Source of the DNA: Gracilaria domingensis
Lineage: Eukaryota > Rhodophyta > Florideophyceae > Gracilariales > Gracilariaceae
NCBI GenBank assembly: GCA_022539475.1
Contig: VCMS01000472.1
Span: 16,103 to 58,843 of the forward strand
Direction: 5' to 3'
Length of the DNA stretch: 42,741 bases
Of the stretch, positions 1 through 8,992 are shown in pieces. The translations under genes were made by a program, and so were the position numbers. The notes under the pieces are model-generated. The model searched no databases. It saw only the letters and a list, made by a program, of their open reading frames with translations, and was not told the DNA's origin. Within the stretch, counting starts at the first letter, position 1. Each line of letters opens with the position of its first letter.

Positions 1-415
1 AATGTTTTTGTGTATGTGCGCAACAGAGGTTGACCTGCAAGGCGCTTTCCGAGTGACGTGACTCCCGTTTGGGGTGTGGCATGGAACGAAGCCTGATCTG
101 CGCAAGTGTGCGTGTGTTTGGTAGCCGTTGCTGGTACAAGGTGGTTGATCACAAGTTGAAGAAGCTGGGAAGAGGCGTGCAGTGGAAGCCATCTTCATTG
201 GGTACACTTCAGGCTCCCACGGATACAAGTTGTGGACAGCCAGAAAAGAAGGTGATTGTATCACGAGATGTGAGGTTTGACGAGTGCTCTGAAACTGAAA
301 GTGACGAGCACTCTGAACACGAGGACTACGCGGATATCGACTTGGTCGACAATCGGGAGCTGCTGAAGCGTCACCTGTGACACATCCACCGATGATTCTG
401 AAGATGACCCTTCTG
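1..415 (+). pseudogene. Family B pol fragment (integrase C-terminal part), copy B0, left of A1
   Basis: Translated pieces match the end of the integrase region of the other family B copies in this window, including the VFGSRCWYKVVDHKLKK segment (about 112-165), followed by the acidic linker that joins integrase to reverse transcriptase. Against the copy at 22450-22860 it carries many one-base insertions, for example between 25 and 110, so no frame stays open through it. The match stops at 415, where family A element A1 begins, and resumes at 6912; the flanking 5-bp repeat shows that both parts were once one gene. The 5' part of this B copy lies outside the window. Identity is certain from similarity to the other copies; the protein is non-functional. 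Confidence 0.85.
411..415. repeat. Target-site duplication of A1 (left), ttctg
   Basis: The five bases ttctg precede the 5' LTR of A1 and recur directly after its 3' LTR at 6907-6911. The uninterrupted site can be read in other B copies (e.g. 28946-28960), where ttctg occurs once. This fixes both ends of A1 and a 5-bp staggered cut, as usual for copia integrases. Confidence 0.93.
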
Positions 416-1139
416 TGTTGATGTTTGGATGGTGTCGAGTGCCTGGCAGTCCTTGAATTTGTCTCCAAGTACCTGGAACACAAAGTTGCAGGGAGCATGG
501 GCACTTTTGGGCACCCTCGCGCGAAAGCGCGTATGCGCCTCTCCGTAAACCCAACGTGATACTGCAATATGATTGGCTACTGCAAATGCGTATATGCAAC
601 GTAGTGTGGACAAGTGGACCTGGCTGTATGGGGCAGGAGTGGCGGATGGCACAAGTGGTGCGCTGTGATTGGCTGAAGTGTGCTAGTGCTGGCCAGTTAT
701 GCAGTAGCTGAGAATGTGCGAATACAGGCTGTTCTGGGCGGGTTTTGCTTTATGTGCGATTCTAGGCTAGTACGAAGGATTTTGGAGCGAATGTGCGATT
801 CTGAGCTGCGCGAGGGGTTTGTTGCGCCAGATGGAAAATGTTGATTTTTTAGAGCGATTTTGGATCATGGAGTTGGCATTGGATTTGGCGCGGTTTGATT
901 TAGTTGTTTCGAATTCGTATTGTGATTTGCGCGCGCTTTCGTTGTCAAGGTGTACACTTTGACAGCGTGTGCTGTTATGTCTCATGCAGCGACGGCGGCG
1001 GTGCGCGGTTAGTACTAGTAGGTTGCGATCGTCCCCGTTCACTAAACTCGGTCGAAGGTGGCCTACCCCCTTTGTTTGTCTTACCTATCTTGTTCACATC
1101 TTTTCCTTTCTACTTGTCTAACCTGCGTTCGTTACGTTA
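416..1139 (+). repeat. A1 5' LTR (724 bp)
   Basis: Begins TGTTGATG and ends GTTACGTTA, directly before the primer-binding site. It matches the 3' LTR at 6179-6906. Inside are two ATTGGCT (CCAAT-type) boxes near 571 and 668 and a GCGC-TATGCGC near-palindrome near 530. These belong to a block of about 110 bp (491-601) also present in family B and C LTRs. I see no clear TATA box or polyadenylation signal. The terminus is TG...TA rather than TG...CA. Confidence 0.95.
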
Positions 1140-1153
1140 GGTTATGGGCCCAG
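1140..1153 (+). promoter_or_regulatory. Minus-strand primer-binding site, initiator tRNA-Met half-molecule type
   Basis: GGTTATGGGCCCAG follows the LTR without a gap. It is complementary to the anticodon stem-loop of eukaryotic initiator tRNA-Met (CTGGGCCCATAACC), not to the tRNA 3' end. Drosophila copia and yeast Ty5 are known to prime from such an internal tRNA fragment. The same 14 bases follow the LTRs of the B and C families here. Confidence 0.9.
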
Positions 1154-1849
1154 AGCGTCGACTCTTCGCAGACGTCACGCTCTTCTACTAATTTCTCGTT
1201 TGGATTCTACGAAGTTTTGTTTTCTTGCGACAGGTACGCGTTGCGAGCGAGCGAGCGAGCGAGCGAGCAGAAGGACCGCGCTGTTTTCCCGCAAGCGACT
1301 AGCAGGGGCTAACTGGTGAACGCATATCTTTGGCTACTAACCTCCCTGGGACGTCTCGTAGGGATTGTAAAGCCCCTCGCTCTGAAGTACGCAGAGCAGG
1401 GTAGGTCAAGAAGAATTCGTGCCTCACCTGGAGAGAGTAACCAGGGACCAGAGGTTCGGACCTCTAGGGTAACCGGATATTAGATCCTGCCAGTGGACCC
1501 GCTGCTTCTTCTTCTTCTTGTTGTTTCCGGGTTGAGTTCTGTCTCACCCGTGAGTATACTCCAGGCGTCGAGTACCCGAACTCCGCCTAGGATCGCGTAC
1601 GGGACGCGTCCCGACGAGCGTTGTAGACCTGGTTACACGGTCTCCGCTGGCGCCCTCGCTGTTGAGTGTTGAGAATACTCCACTCCAGCCTTTACCCTCT
1701 TGTGTAACTGAAGCGTTGATTCCCTCTTTCCGCTTCTTTGTTTGTTTCTTCGAGCTTTGCTTTTCACTTCCGAGCTGGTTTTCTACTTTTCTTGGCTTAA
1801 TTACTACCTGGTTTGCCGATTCCGACTGTGTTCCTCAGGCTCTTTTGTC
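1154..1849 (+). other. A1 untranslated leader with predicted RNA hairpins and a (GCGA)n run
   Basis: About 700 bp between the primer site and the gag start, without a convincing coding frame. It contains a GCGA microsatellite (1243-1268). A segment at 1312-1503 aligns with the leaders of families B and C: both have GGTGAA-GCATATCTT, then GTCTCGTAG and a row of short hairpins. Stems visible here are GCTCTG/CAGAGC (1379-1397), CCTGG/CCAGG (1427-1445) and AGAGGT/ACCTCT with a four-base loop (1450-1465). A TTC-rich tract lies at about 1504-1520. Packaging, dimerisation or translation control are possible roles; none is shown by sequence alone. Confidence 0.75.
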
Positions 1850-4800
1850 ATGTCTGACTCCGAAAAGGAAACGGATACCAACTCCGGTGTGAAGATTCCT
1901 CGCTTCCATGGCAAGCGTGGTGAGGATTACGCACTCTGGAGGCATCGACTTCGTGCCGCCTGTCGCATCAAAGGTGTCTGGAATGTGGTTAACACAGATA
2001 CTGAGCAGTCTATTTCAACTGAGACGACCGCTACTGATGGTCAGGGATCCTCTGTTGATGCCATTCGCACGTTATCCAAACGCGAGAAGGCTTGCGGAAT
2101 CATCATCTGTGCACTTGGTGATGCTCCTTTACGTGTGGTTATGGACGTGGATGACGATCCGGCAAAGATGATCAAGTTGCTGGATGCACGCTATGCTTCG
2201 AATCGCACGGTGTCTAGGATTGCTGTTCAGACCCAACTATTCCGTATGAGATACAATGGGCAGAACATGTCCGAATACGTTGACCAATTCACGGCTCTGT
2301 TCTCGCAGTTGGATCGTATGGGCAAGGATGCTGCCATCCCCGAATCTCACAAAGCTCCAATGTTGTTGGCTTCTATTGATCCGCAGAGCTCACTGGAGTC
2401 CACGGCTGCAGCATTACGTACCAAGGAGATCTCTGAGTTAACGTGGGACTATGTTGCTACCACCCTCATTGATGAATACAATGCACGTCACATGACTACT
2501 GGTCGCAGTCGCAGCCGAAAGAAAGGAAAGGGAAGAGGTTCCAACAAGTCTCATGGTACCTCCTCTATCACACATCATCGAGATGGTAATGATTCGGATG
2601 ATGTTTCTGGCACACATGCACTTGCAGCAGCCAGTGGCAGCGGGTATCACTGTGACTTTTGTGGTCGAGATGGACATACCAAAGATCGTTGCTTTGTAAA
2701 CCCGGACAATCCTGACAACCATCTGCCTCAGAGCATACTCGACAAGTTGGCTTTGAAGGCGAAGGACAAGTCTGGAGGATCTAAAGCGTCAGCAAAGTCG
2801 TCTAGTAAGTCCTCCAAGATAGAGATTGCAGGCATGTCATTTGAGAAAGCGACAGTCCTGCCACCTGCGCAACGAGAAATGGACACCTATGCAGACAGTG
2901 GAGCAACTTCTCATTACTTCCACTCTGCAGCTGCCTTCGTTCCAAGCTCATTGCACGATGTGGAGGAGCGACACATACGGCTGGCCGACAAGAGTACTGT
3001 GTCTGCGACGAAATGTGGAGATGTTATTCTGCCTTTTGACAATGTGAATCTAAGGTTGACTGATGCCCTACTCGTGCCTGACATGGAGTACAACCTAGTT
3101 TCCGTTGGGAGCCTTGCCGACAAGTCTATTGAGTCTCGGTTCCGTGTACGTGAAGTTCGCTTGATTCATGAAAATGGCTTGGTCATCGGGAGCGGTCAGC
3201 GCGATAAACGTTCTGGCCTGTATACTTTGCCCGAACCTGTCATGCATTTCGGCGCGGAGCACGCATTACTCGCTGGTAAAGCCGATTTGCAGTGCATGTT
3301 GAAGGCATCATTACCGGAGTTGACTCAACTATGGCACCGCCGATTGGCTCATATCAACCCGAGAGACCTTCAAATGGTGCACAAGCATGCCAGTGGTGTC
3401 CCACAGGTCACAGAAATGAGGGAGGTGTGTCACCCTTGTCGTCTTGGGAAAGCACACAAACTTCCATTTCCTGGAGTATTTACTCGTGAATCCGAGGTTG
3501 GTGACACTGTGCACTCCGACATAATAGCTCCACTCACCCTGTCCTTCCCCGACCGATTCAAGTACGCATCAGCATTTGTGGATGATCACTCGCGTTATGT
3601 CATGGTAGGGTTCATGAAACACCGCAGTGAAATCAATGATGTGTATGATGGAGTGGCGCAGAAGCTCAAGCAGCTTGGAGGAGCTGTGGTGAAGAAGGTA
3701 CACTCTGATGATGCAAAGGAGTACATAGCTCTGCAGGAGAATCCGGAGAACTCCTTCGACGATACATCTTTCTCTGCCCCATACACTCCGGAACATAACG
3801 CCATTGCCGAGCGCATCAACCGTACCATGGAAGAAGCTGCTCGAGCTTTGCTCATTCAAGCAAATCTACCAGAGTGCTTGTGGCATTTCGCACTCAAACA
3901 TGTTCTATATGTGCGTAACCGTGTACCCCACTCTACAACTGGGAGTACGCCGTTCTTGTTGTTGACTGGAAACAAACCAACGTTGAAGCACACTCGCGTG
4001 TTCGGTTGTTCCGCATTCGTCCTGAAGATGACTGGTGGAACCAAGTTCGAGTCTCGTGCACTTGATGGGGTGTACTTGGAGACTCTTGAGCATGGTGTCT
4101 ATGACATTCTTGTTGCTGGCGATGATGGACTGCCGCGCATCATGCGTTCCCGTCATGTCACATTTGACGAAGATTCATTCTCCGGTGCAGAGTACTTGGA
4201 GGAGTACATGGAGGATAAAAGCGCATCTGATACCGACTTCACCGATTCAGAGTCTCACAGCACCGAAGATGTCTCCAGTACAGATCGGAATGTACTTGAT
4301 GAGGTCTCTGTTGATGATATAACTGATGCTGACGATCATTCTCCAGAAGAAAGTGCACCTGATGCAGAAGTCGTTGAAGCTGCACCAAGTGTCCAGTCAA
4401 ATGATAGTGACTCTGGTGGTGACGAGAGTGACGATGATGACTCCAGCGACTCAGATGTGGACGATGACACCGATCAGGTCCCTACTGTGCAGCAAGCTGA
4501 GCCCGTACAGGAGGAGTCACGCTACCCACAGCGCACTCGTCGTGCACCTCGCAGGTGGTTCATGGCTGGTTCCGCAACCCCAGCTGGAGTCCAAGTCACC
4601 ACGAGTGATGAACCAACACTCAAGGAAGCAATGTCCGCAACACCTACGGAACAGAGCTTGTAGCGTGCTGCTATTGAGGAAGAGCTGGCATCTCTTGAGT
4701 CGAAGAAAACCTGGAAGGTTGACCAGTCCCCAGCTCAGCAACCACTTCCCACACATATCATTCTCAAAGTTAAACGTAATGCGGATGGGTCTGTGGATCG

Positions 4801-6184
4801 CTTCAAGGCTCGAGTTGTCGCTGGTGGTAATCACCAAACCTTCGGGGAGAACTACATGGACACATATGCTCCAGTGGTTTCATTTAGTTTGGTGCGGTTC
4901 TTCCTCTACCTGACGCTGTGCTTGCAGATGTTTGTGGCACAAGTCGATGTGAAGACTGCCTTCCTCAATGGCGACCTCGAGAAGGATGTGTGGGTCATGT
5001 CACCGCGTGGTGTTCCTGGTCTTGGTTCACGCTGCTACAAGCTTCAGAAAGCCATGTATGGATTGAAGCAAGCCCATCTAGCATGGCATACCAAGTTCAC
5101 ACGTGATCTACACTCCATTGGTTTCCAAGAACTACCGAGTGCCCCATGCGTGTTTCGGAGGGCTAGCGAGCATAATGGATACTGCTATATCCTTGTGTAC
5201 GTCGATGACTTGTTCATCTTCACGCCCTCTGCCAAGGAACGATCTGGGATCTTGGAGGAGCTCAAGCGATTGTACGAGATTCGCGTTGAGAACAAAGTGA
5301 CCCTCTACCTCGGTGTAGAGTTGACATGGAGCATTAATGACGATGGTCGTGTCACTGGAGTGCACCTTGGTCAGACACTCTACATCGAAGGAATTCTGCG
5401 ACGTTTCGGTCTGGACAACTCTAAGCCGGCTCGTAGTCCAATGGTGGAGTCATTCTTCTCGGGTCTCGTGGCCGAGGAAGACCAGTAACCCCAGGATTTG
5501 CAGCTGTACCAGCAGATGATCGGGTCTCTGCTGTACTTGGCACTGCGCACGCGCGTGGACATTCTGGCTCCGGTGCTCATCCTCGCTCGTTTCCAGAGCA
5601 ACCCCACGGCATACTGTCACAGGGCCGCCAAACGAGTGTTGCGTTACCTGCAAGGAACTCGCAGACATGGCTTGAACTACAAGGCTGGATCCCTGGACAT
5701 GCAAGCGTATGTGGACTCGGACTTCGCCGGTGACACCTGCGATCGCAAGTCCATGTCTGGTTACATGATCAAGTTCGGATCTGCGGTGGTGTTCTTCGGT
5801 GCCAAGAAGCAGTCGTCTGTTGCTTTGTCTACTGCTGAGGCTGAGTACTACGCGTTAACCATGGCTGCTCAGGAGGTTGTGTGGATGAGGCGTGTACTCT
5901 CTGAGATTGGTCTGGATAGTTCCGGGGCTGTTCCTATGCACTCTGACAATCAGATTGCCATTGGCTGGAGTGCAGGTGAGCGGTGCCCATCTGGTCGTGC
6001 GAAGCATATTGATGTCAAGTTGCACTTCATTAGGGAACTGGTAAAGGAGTCTGTCATTGTGGTGCTGTATGTCCCAAGTAAGTTGAATGACTCGGACATA
6101 CTCACAAAGCCTCTAGGTCCTCTCGACGCCCAGGCCATTATGAAAAGGATTGGTCTTGGACAGGAACTCGAGGAGGAGTGTTGA
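1850..6184 (+). pseudogene. gag-pol: Family A gag-pol polyprotein, copy A1, two in-frame stops
   Basis: One frame of 1,445 codons including the terminator. I choose the ATG at 1850 (MSDSEKETD) because the upstream codons of the same open frame are not protein-like and A2 starts identically. Domains: Gag, with CCHC zinc knuckle CDFCGRDGHTKDRC at residues 268-281; protease DSGA near 349; integrase HHCC starting near His496 (LWHRRLAHI) and first catalytic Asp near 557 (HSD), then SDDAKEY and NAIAERINRT for the second Asp and the Glu; an Asp/Ser-rich linker; reverse transcriptase with YVDD near 1117-1120; RNase H with DSD near 1289 and ending in the KHIDVKLHF region. TAG at 4661-4663 (codon 938, TGG in A2) and TAA at 5486-5488 (codon 1213, TCA in A2) break it in the linker/RT region. 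No frameshift is seen. The last Cys codon and the TGA lie inside the 3' LTR. Confidence 0.95.
6170..6178 (+). promoter_or_regulatory. A1 polypurine tract
   Basis: GAGGAGGAG lies directly before the 3' LTR and would prime plus-strand DNA synthesis. Unusually it is protein-coding, specifying the Glu run at the end of RNase H. A2 has the same sequence at 38847-38855. Confidence 0.75.
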
Positions 6185-6906
6185 TGTTTGGATGGTGTCG
6201 AGTGCCTGGCAGTCCTTGAATTTGTCTCCAAGTACCTGGAACACAAAGTTGCAGGGGAGCATGGGCACTTTTGGGCACCCTCGCGCGAAAAGCGCGTATG
6301 CGCCTCTCCGTAAACCCAACGTGATACTGCAATATGATTGGCTACTGCAAATGCGTATATGCAACGTAGTGTGGACAAGTGGACCTGGCTGTATGGGGCA
6401 GGAGTGGCGGATGGCACAAGTGGTGCGCTGTGATTGGCTGAAGTGTGCTAGTGCTGGCCAGTTATGCAGTAGCTGAGAATGTGCGAATACAGGCTGTTCT
6501 GGGCGGGTTTTGCTTTATGTGCGATTCTAGGCTAGTACGAAGGATTTTGGAGCGAATGTGCGATTCTGAGCTGCGCGAGGGGGTTTGTTGCGCCAGATGG
6601 AAAATGTTGATTTTTTAGAGCGATTTTGGATCATGGAGTTGGCATTGGATTTGGCGCGGTTTGATTTAGTTGTTTCGAATTCGTATTGTGATTTGCGCGC
6701 GCTTTCGTTGTCAAGGTGTACACTTTGACAGCGTGTGCTGTTATGTCTCATGCAGCGACGGCGGCGGTGCGCGGTTAGTACTAGTAGGTTGCGATCGTCC
6801 CCGTTCACTAAACTCGGTCGAAGGTGGCCTACCCCCTTTGTTTGTCTTACCTATCTTGTTCACATCTTTTTCCTTTCTACTTGTCTAACCTGCGTTCGTT
6901 ACGTTA
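6179..6906 (+). repeat. A1 3' LTR (728 bp)
   Basis: Same sequence as 416-1139 except for four single-base homopolymer differences (a G run near 6256, an A run near 6290, a G run near 6582, a T run near 6870). Its first six bases, TGTTGA, supply the final Cys codon and the stop codon of gag-pol. It is followed by the second ttctg target copy (6907-6911). Confidence 0.95.
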
Positions 6907-6911
6907 TTCTG
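6907..6911. repeat. Target-site duplication of A1 (right), ttctg
   Basis: Second copy of the 5-bp duplication; family B pol sequence continues directly after it. Confidence 0.93.
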
Positions 6912-8352
6912 CACCAGCTTCTCACGAGAGTACCACGAATGCCAGTACGGATGAACACACCACACCAGACGGCCATGATGAGCCAGGAGTGCCAGAGACG
7001 CAGCCCCTTCGTAGATCCACACGTCAGAGAAAGACGACATCCTCATGGTGGCGTGGTGCCAGTGCTTTGCTTACAGCCAGTGATGATACTCCTTCGTCGT
7101 ACGGTGACGCAGTGTCACGTCCTGATTCCGAAGCTTGGAAGAAGGCGATGAAGAGTGAGTATCAATCGTTGATGGAGCACGACACGTGGGATCTAGTGCC
7201 AAGGCCAGCAGACAGCAACGTGATTTCGTCCAAGTGGGTGTATGTACAGAAGTATGAGGCTTCGTCATCTGGTGAACCGACAGTGCGTTACAAGGCTCGT
7301 GTGGTTGCAAGAGGCTTCCTGCAGATCGAGGGTGTGGACTTCTCAGAGACTTATGCACCTGTAGTGAAGTTCACATCCATCAGAATGATCTTGTCTGTGA
7401 CTGCCGTGCGAGACTTTCACTTGCACCAGATGGATGTGAAGACTGCCTTTCTGAACGGTGACCTTGACGAGACAGTGTACATGGAGCAGCCAATGGGATT
7501 CACACAGCAGGGAAAGGAGGACTTGGTGTGCCGACTGAAGAAAGCGATCTATGGGCTTAGACAAGCACCAAGACAGTGGCACGCCAAGATATACGCCTTC
7601 CTTGTTCGTGAAATGCACCTCAAGCCGAATGACGCAGACGAGTATGTCTACACCGGGATCATACTAGGTTTCTTGGTTATCATTGCTCTGTATGTAGATG
7701 ACTTGCTGATTGCGAGTCCGAGCATGAAAACCGTGGAACGTGTGAAGGCAGAGCTGTCAAGTCGTTTCCGCATGAAGGACCTCAAAGAAGCTCGCATGGT
7801 TCTTGGATTTGAAATCCATCGAGACAGAACCAAGCGAGAGCTGTACTTGACTCAGTCAGCGTACACGAACAAGGTCCTGGAGCGATTTGGCATGCAGCTG
7901 TCGAAACCCGTTGACACTCCTATGGAGTGCGGTGTGGACTTGTCTGTTGAAGAGGAAGTGCTCACGCATGTACCGTATCGTCAGGCGATTGGCTGCCTCA
8001 TGTATCTCTCTGTGGGAACTCGTCCAGACATCTCATATGCTGTGGCTAAGCTGGCCAAGTATGTTGAGAAGCCGGGAAACACTCACTGGAAGGCGGTCAA
8101 GCGTGTTCTTCGCTACCTCAATGGCACTACCACGTTCGGGTTGACGTATGGCTCCAGCACTGATTTGCAACTGCACGGCTATGTGGACTCTGACTGGGCT
8201 GGCGACGTTACCAACCGCAAGTCCACTAGTGGATACTTGTTCATGATGTGCGGTGGTGCTGTGTCGTGGTCGTCTCGTCAACAGGAGGTAGTTGCTCTGT
8301 CGAGTGCAGAGGCTGAGTACGTGAGCTTGTGCTCTGGCACCAAGGAGGCGAT
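6912..8352 (+). pseudogene. Family B pol, RT and RNase H part, copy B0, right of A1
   Basis: Continuation of the gene cut by A1. The frame is open from the linker (SAPASHESTTNAS) through the whole reverse transcriptase to the RNase H start, about 480 codons without a stop. Visible motifs are the RT palm segment DVKTAFLNGDL, YGLRQAPRQWH, the catalytic YVDD (about 7690-7702), and RNase H YVDSDWAGD, SWSSRQQEVVALSSAEAEY. At 8350-8352 the gene jumps into LTR sequence: GAT is shared by the pol side and the LTR side. The jump removes the RNase H C-terminus, the polypurine tract and the first part of the 3' LTR. The RT domain is the best preserved one of family B in the window, but it is an N-terminally separated fragment. 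Confidence 0.9.
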
Positions 8353-8551
8353 GATTGGTAGTATCGAGTGTCTCTAGCTAGTGGTTTAGGTATTGCTTGG
8401 AGTTGGAGGTTTGCGATGGTTGCGCAAAGTAGTTCTATATAAGCGGTGACTCGAGCACCTCCAAGTAAATTCCGAGCCAGAGCTGGCGAACTTCCTTTCA
8501 TTCCCCCCATCTTTTCTCTCAACCTTCCCTTTCCAGGTATAACCTCTATCA
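8350..8551 (+). repeat. Truncated 3' LTR of B0 (last ~200 bp)
   Basis: Matches the last part of the 786-bp family B LTR, starting at the GATGATTGGTAGT segment and ending in CTCTATCA. It includes the TATA box TATATAAG at 8436-8443. The start is a deletion junction with pol. The expected primer-binding site after the LTR end is missing, because a second deletion joins the LTR end directly to leader sequence at 8552. Confidence 0.88.
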
Positions 8552-8992
8552 GATCCGAGCAATCCGGGACGTTAGTCTTGCGACTTGAACCAAAGCGGAC
8601 GTGCTCTCTATCGGGCTCCCACCGGTCCCTCGTGGCGGATAACGGTGTCGGTCGGAAGACCTGGTAGTACCGCGAGTGCTGAAGTGGACGGGGTGCCGTG
8701 ACGCACTGTTGGACTTGGGTGGCTCACCCTTGTTGTTGTTGACCTGACTTTGTGTCGGGTTCTTGATCTGTGGTGAAGGCAAACCGAAACGAGCTTTTGA
8801 TCCGTGCAACTTCGGTTGAGCGGGGAGGCGACGTACCGAAGACTGACCTCCTTTTCAGGATCAGGCCGCGTGTGGGCATTATTGTCTGCTCGTTAGGAGC
8901 GTACCTTGGTTTGTCATAGTAGCTGCAGTTTCGAGGTCGCGCAAGTTCTTGCAAGAGGCCAGATTGGGTTAAGTGGTGAAGGCATATCTTTG
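8552..8992 (+). other. Family B leader fragment without primer-binding site
   Basis: Starts GATCCGAGCAATC and follows the family B leader (compare 13771-14215) up to the GGTGAAGGCATATCTT segment, where it stops abruptly at 8991-8993. It shares several differences with the last leader in the window (42395-42741), such as the CGGACGTGCT segment, suggesting a separate B subfamily. No coding frame is supported. Confidence 0.85.

Larger units (their letters stand above)
416..6906 (+). mobile_element. Family A Ty1/copia retrotransposon, copy A1 (6,491 bp)
   Basis: Full-length element with 5' LTR, primer-binding site, long leader, one gag-pol frame, short polypurine tract and 3' LTR, bounded by a ttctg duplication. 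It is inserted in the integrase/RT linker of a family B pol gene in the same orientation. Its two LTRs show no substitution by eye, only four one-base length differences in homopolymers, so the insertion is recent. Two in-frame stop codons nevertheless interrupt gag-pol. The second copy, A2 at 33085-39583, has different defects, so each copy's lesions can be seen by comparison. The order IN-RT-RNase H identifies the copia rather than the gypsy superfamily. Confidence 0.96.

Noticed and set aside
1140..1153. tRNA gene fragment
   Set aside because: Only the anticodon-stem complement is present, always next to an LTR; it is a primer-binding site.
4661..4663. RIP-type mutation as cause of the stops
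   Set aside because: Stops arise from mixed changes (TGG to TAG or TGA, TCA to TAA, GAG to TAG, TAC to TAA), and copies are not broadly C-to-T mutated.
6824..6906. Open frame running from the A1 3' LTR into family B pol
   Set aside because: The LTR part is just open by chance; the true protein starts in the B gene before the A1 insertion. No fused gene is supported.
416..6906. An envelope-like or other extra gene after RNase H in family A
   Set aside because: The stop codon of gag-pol lies in the LTR, leaving no room, and no membrane-type open frame occurs in the leader.
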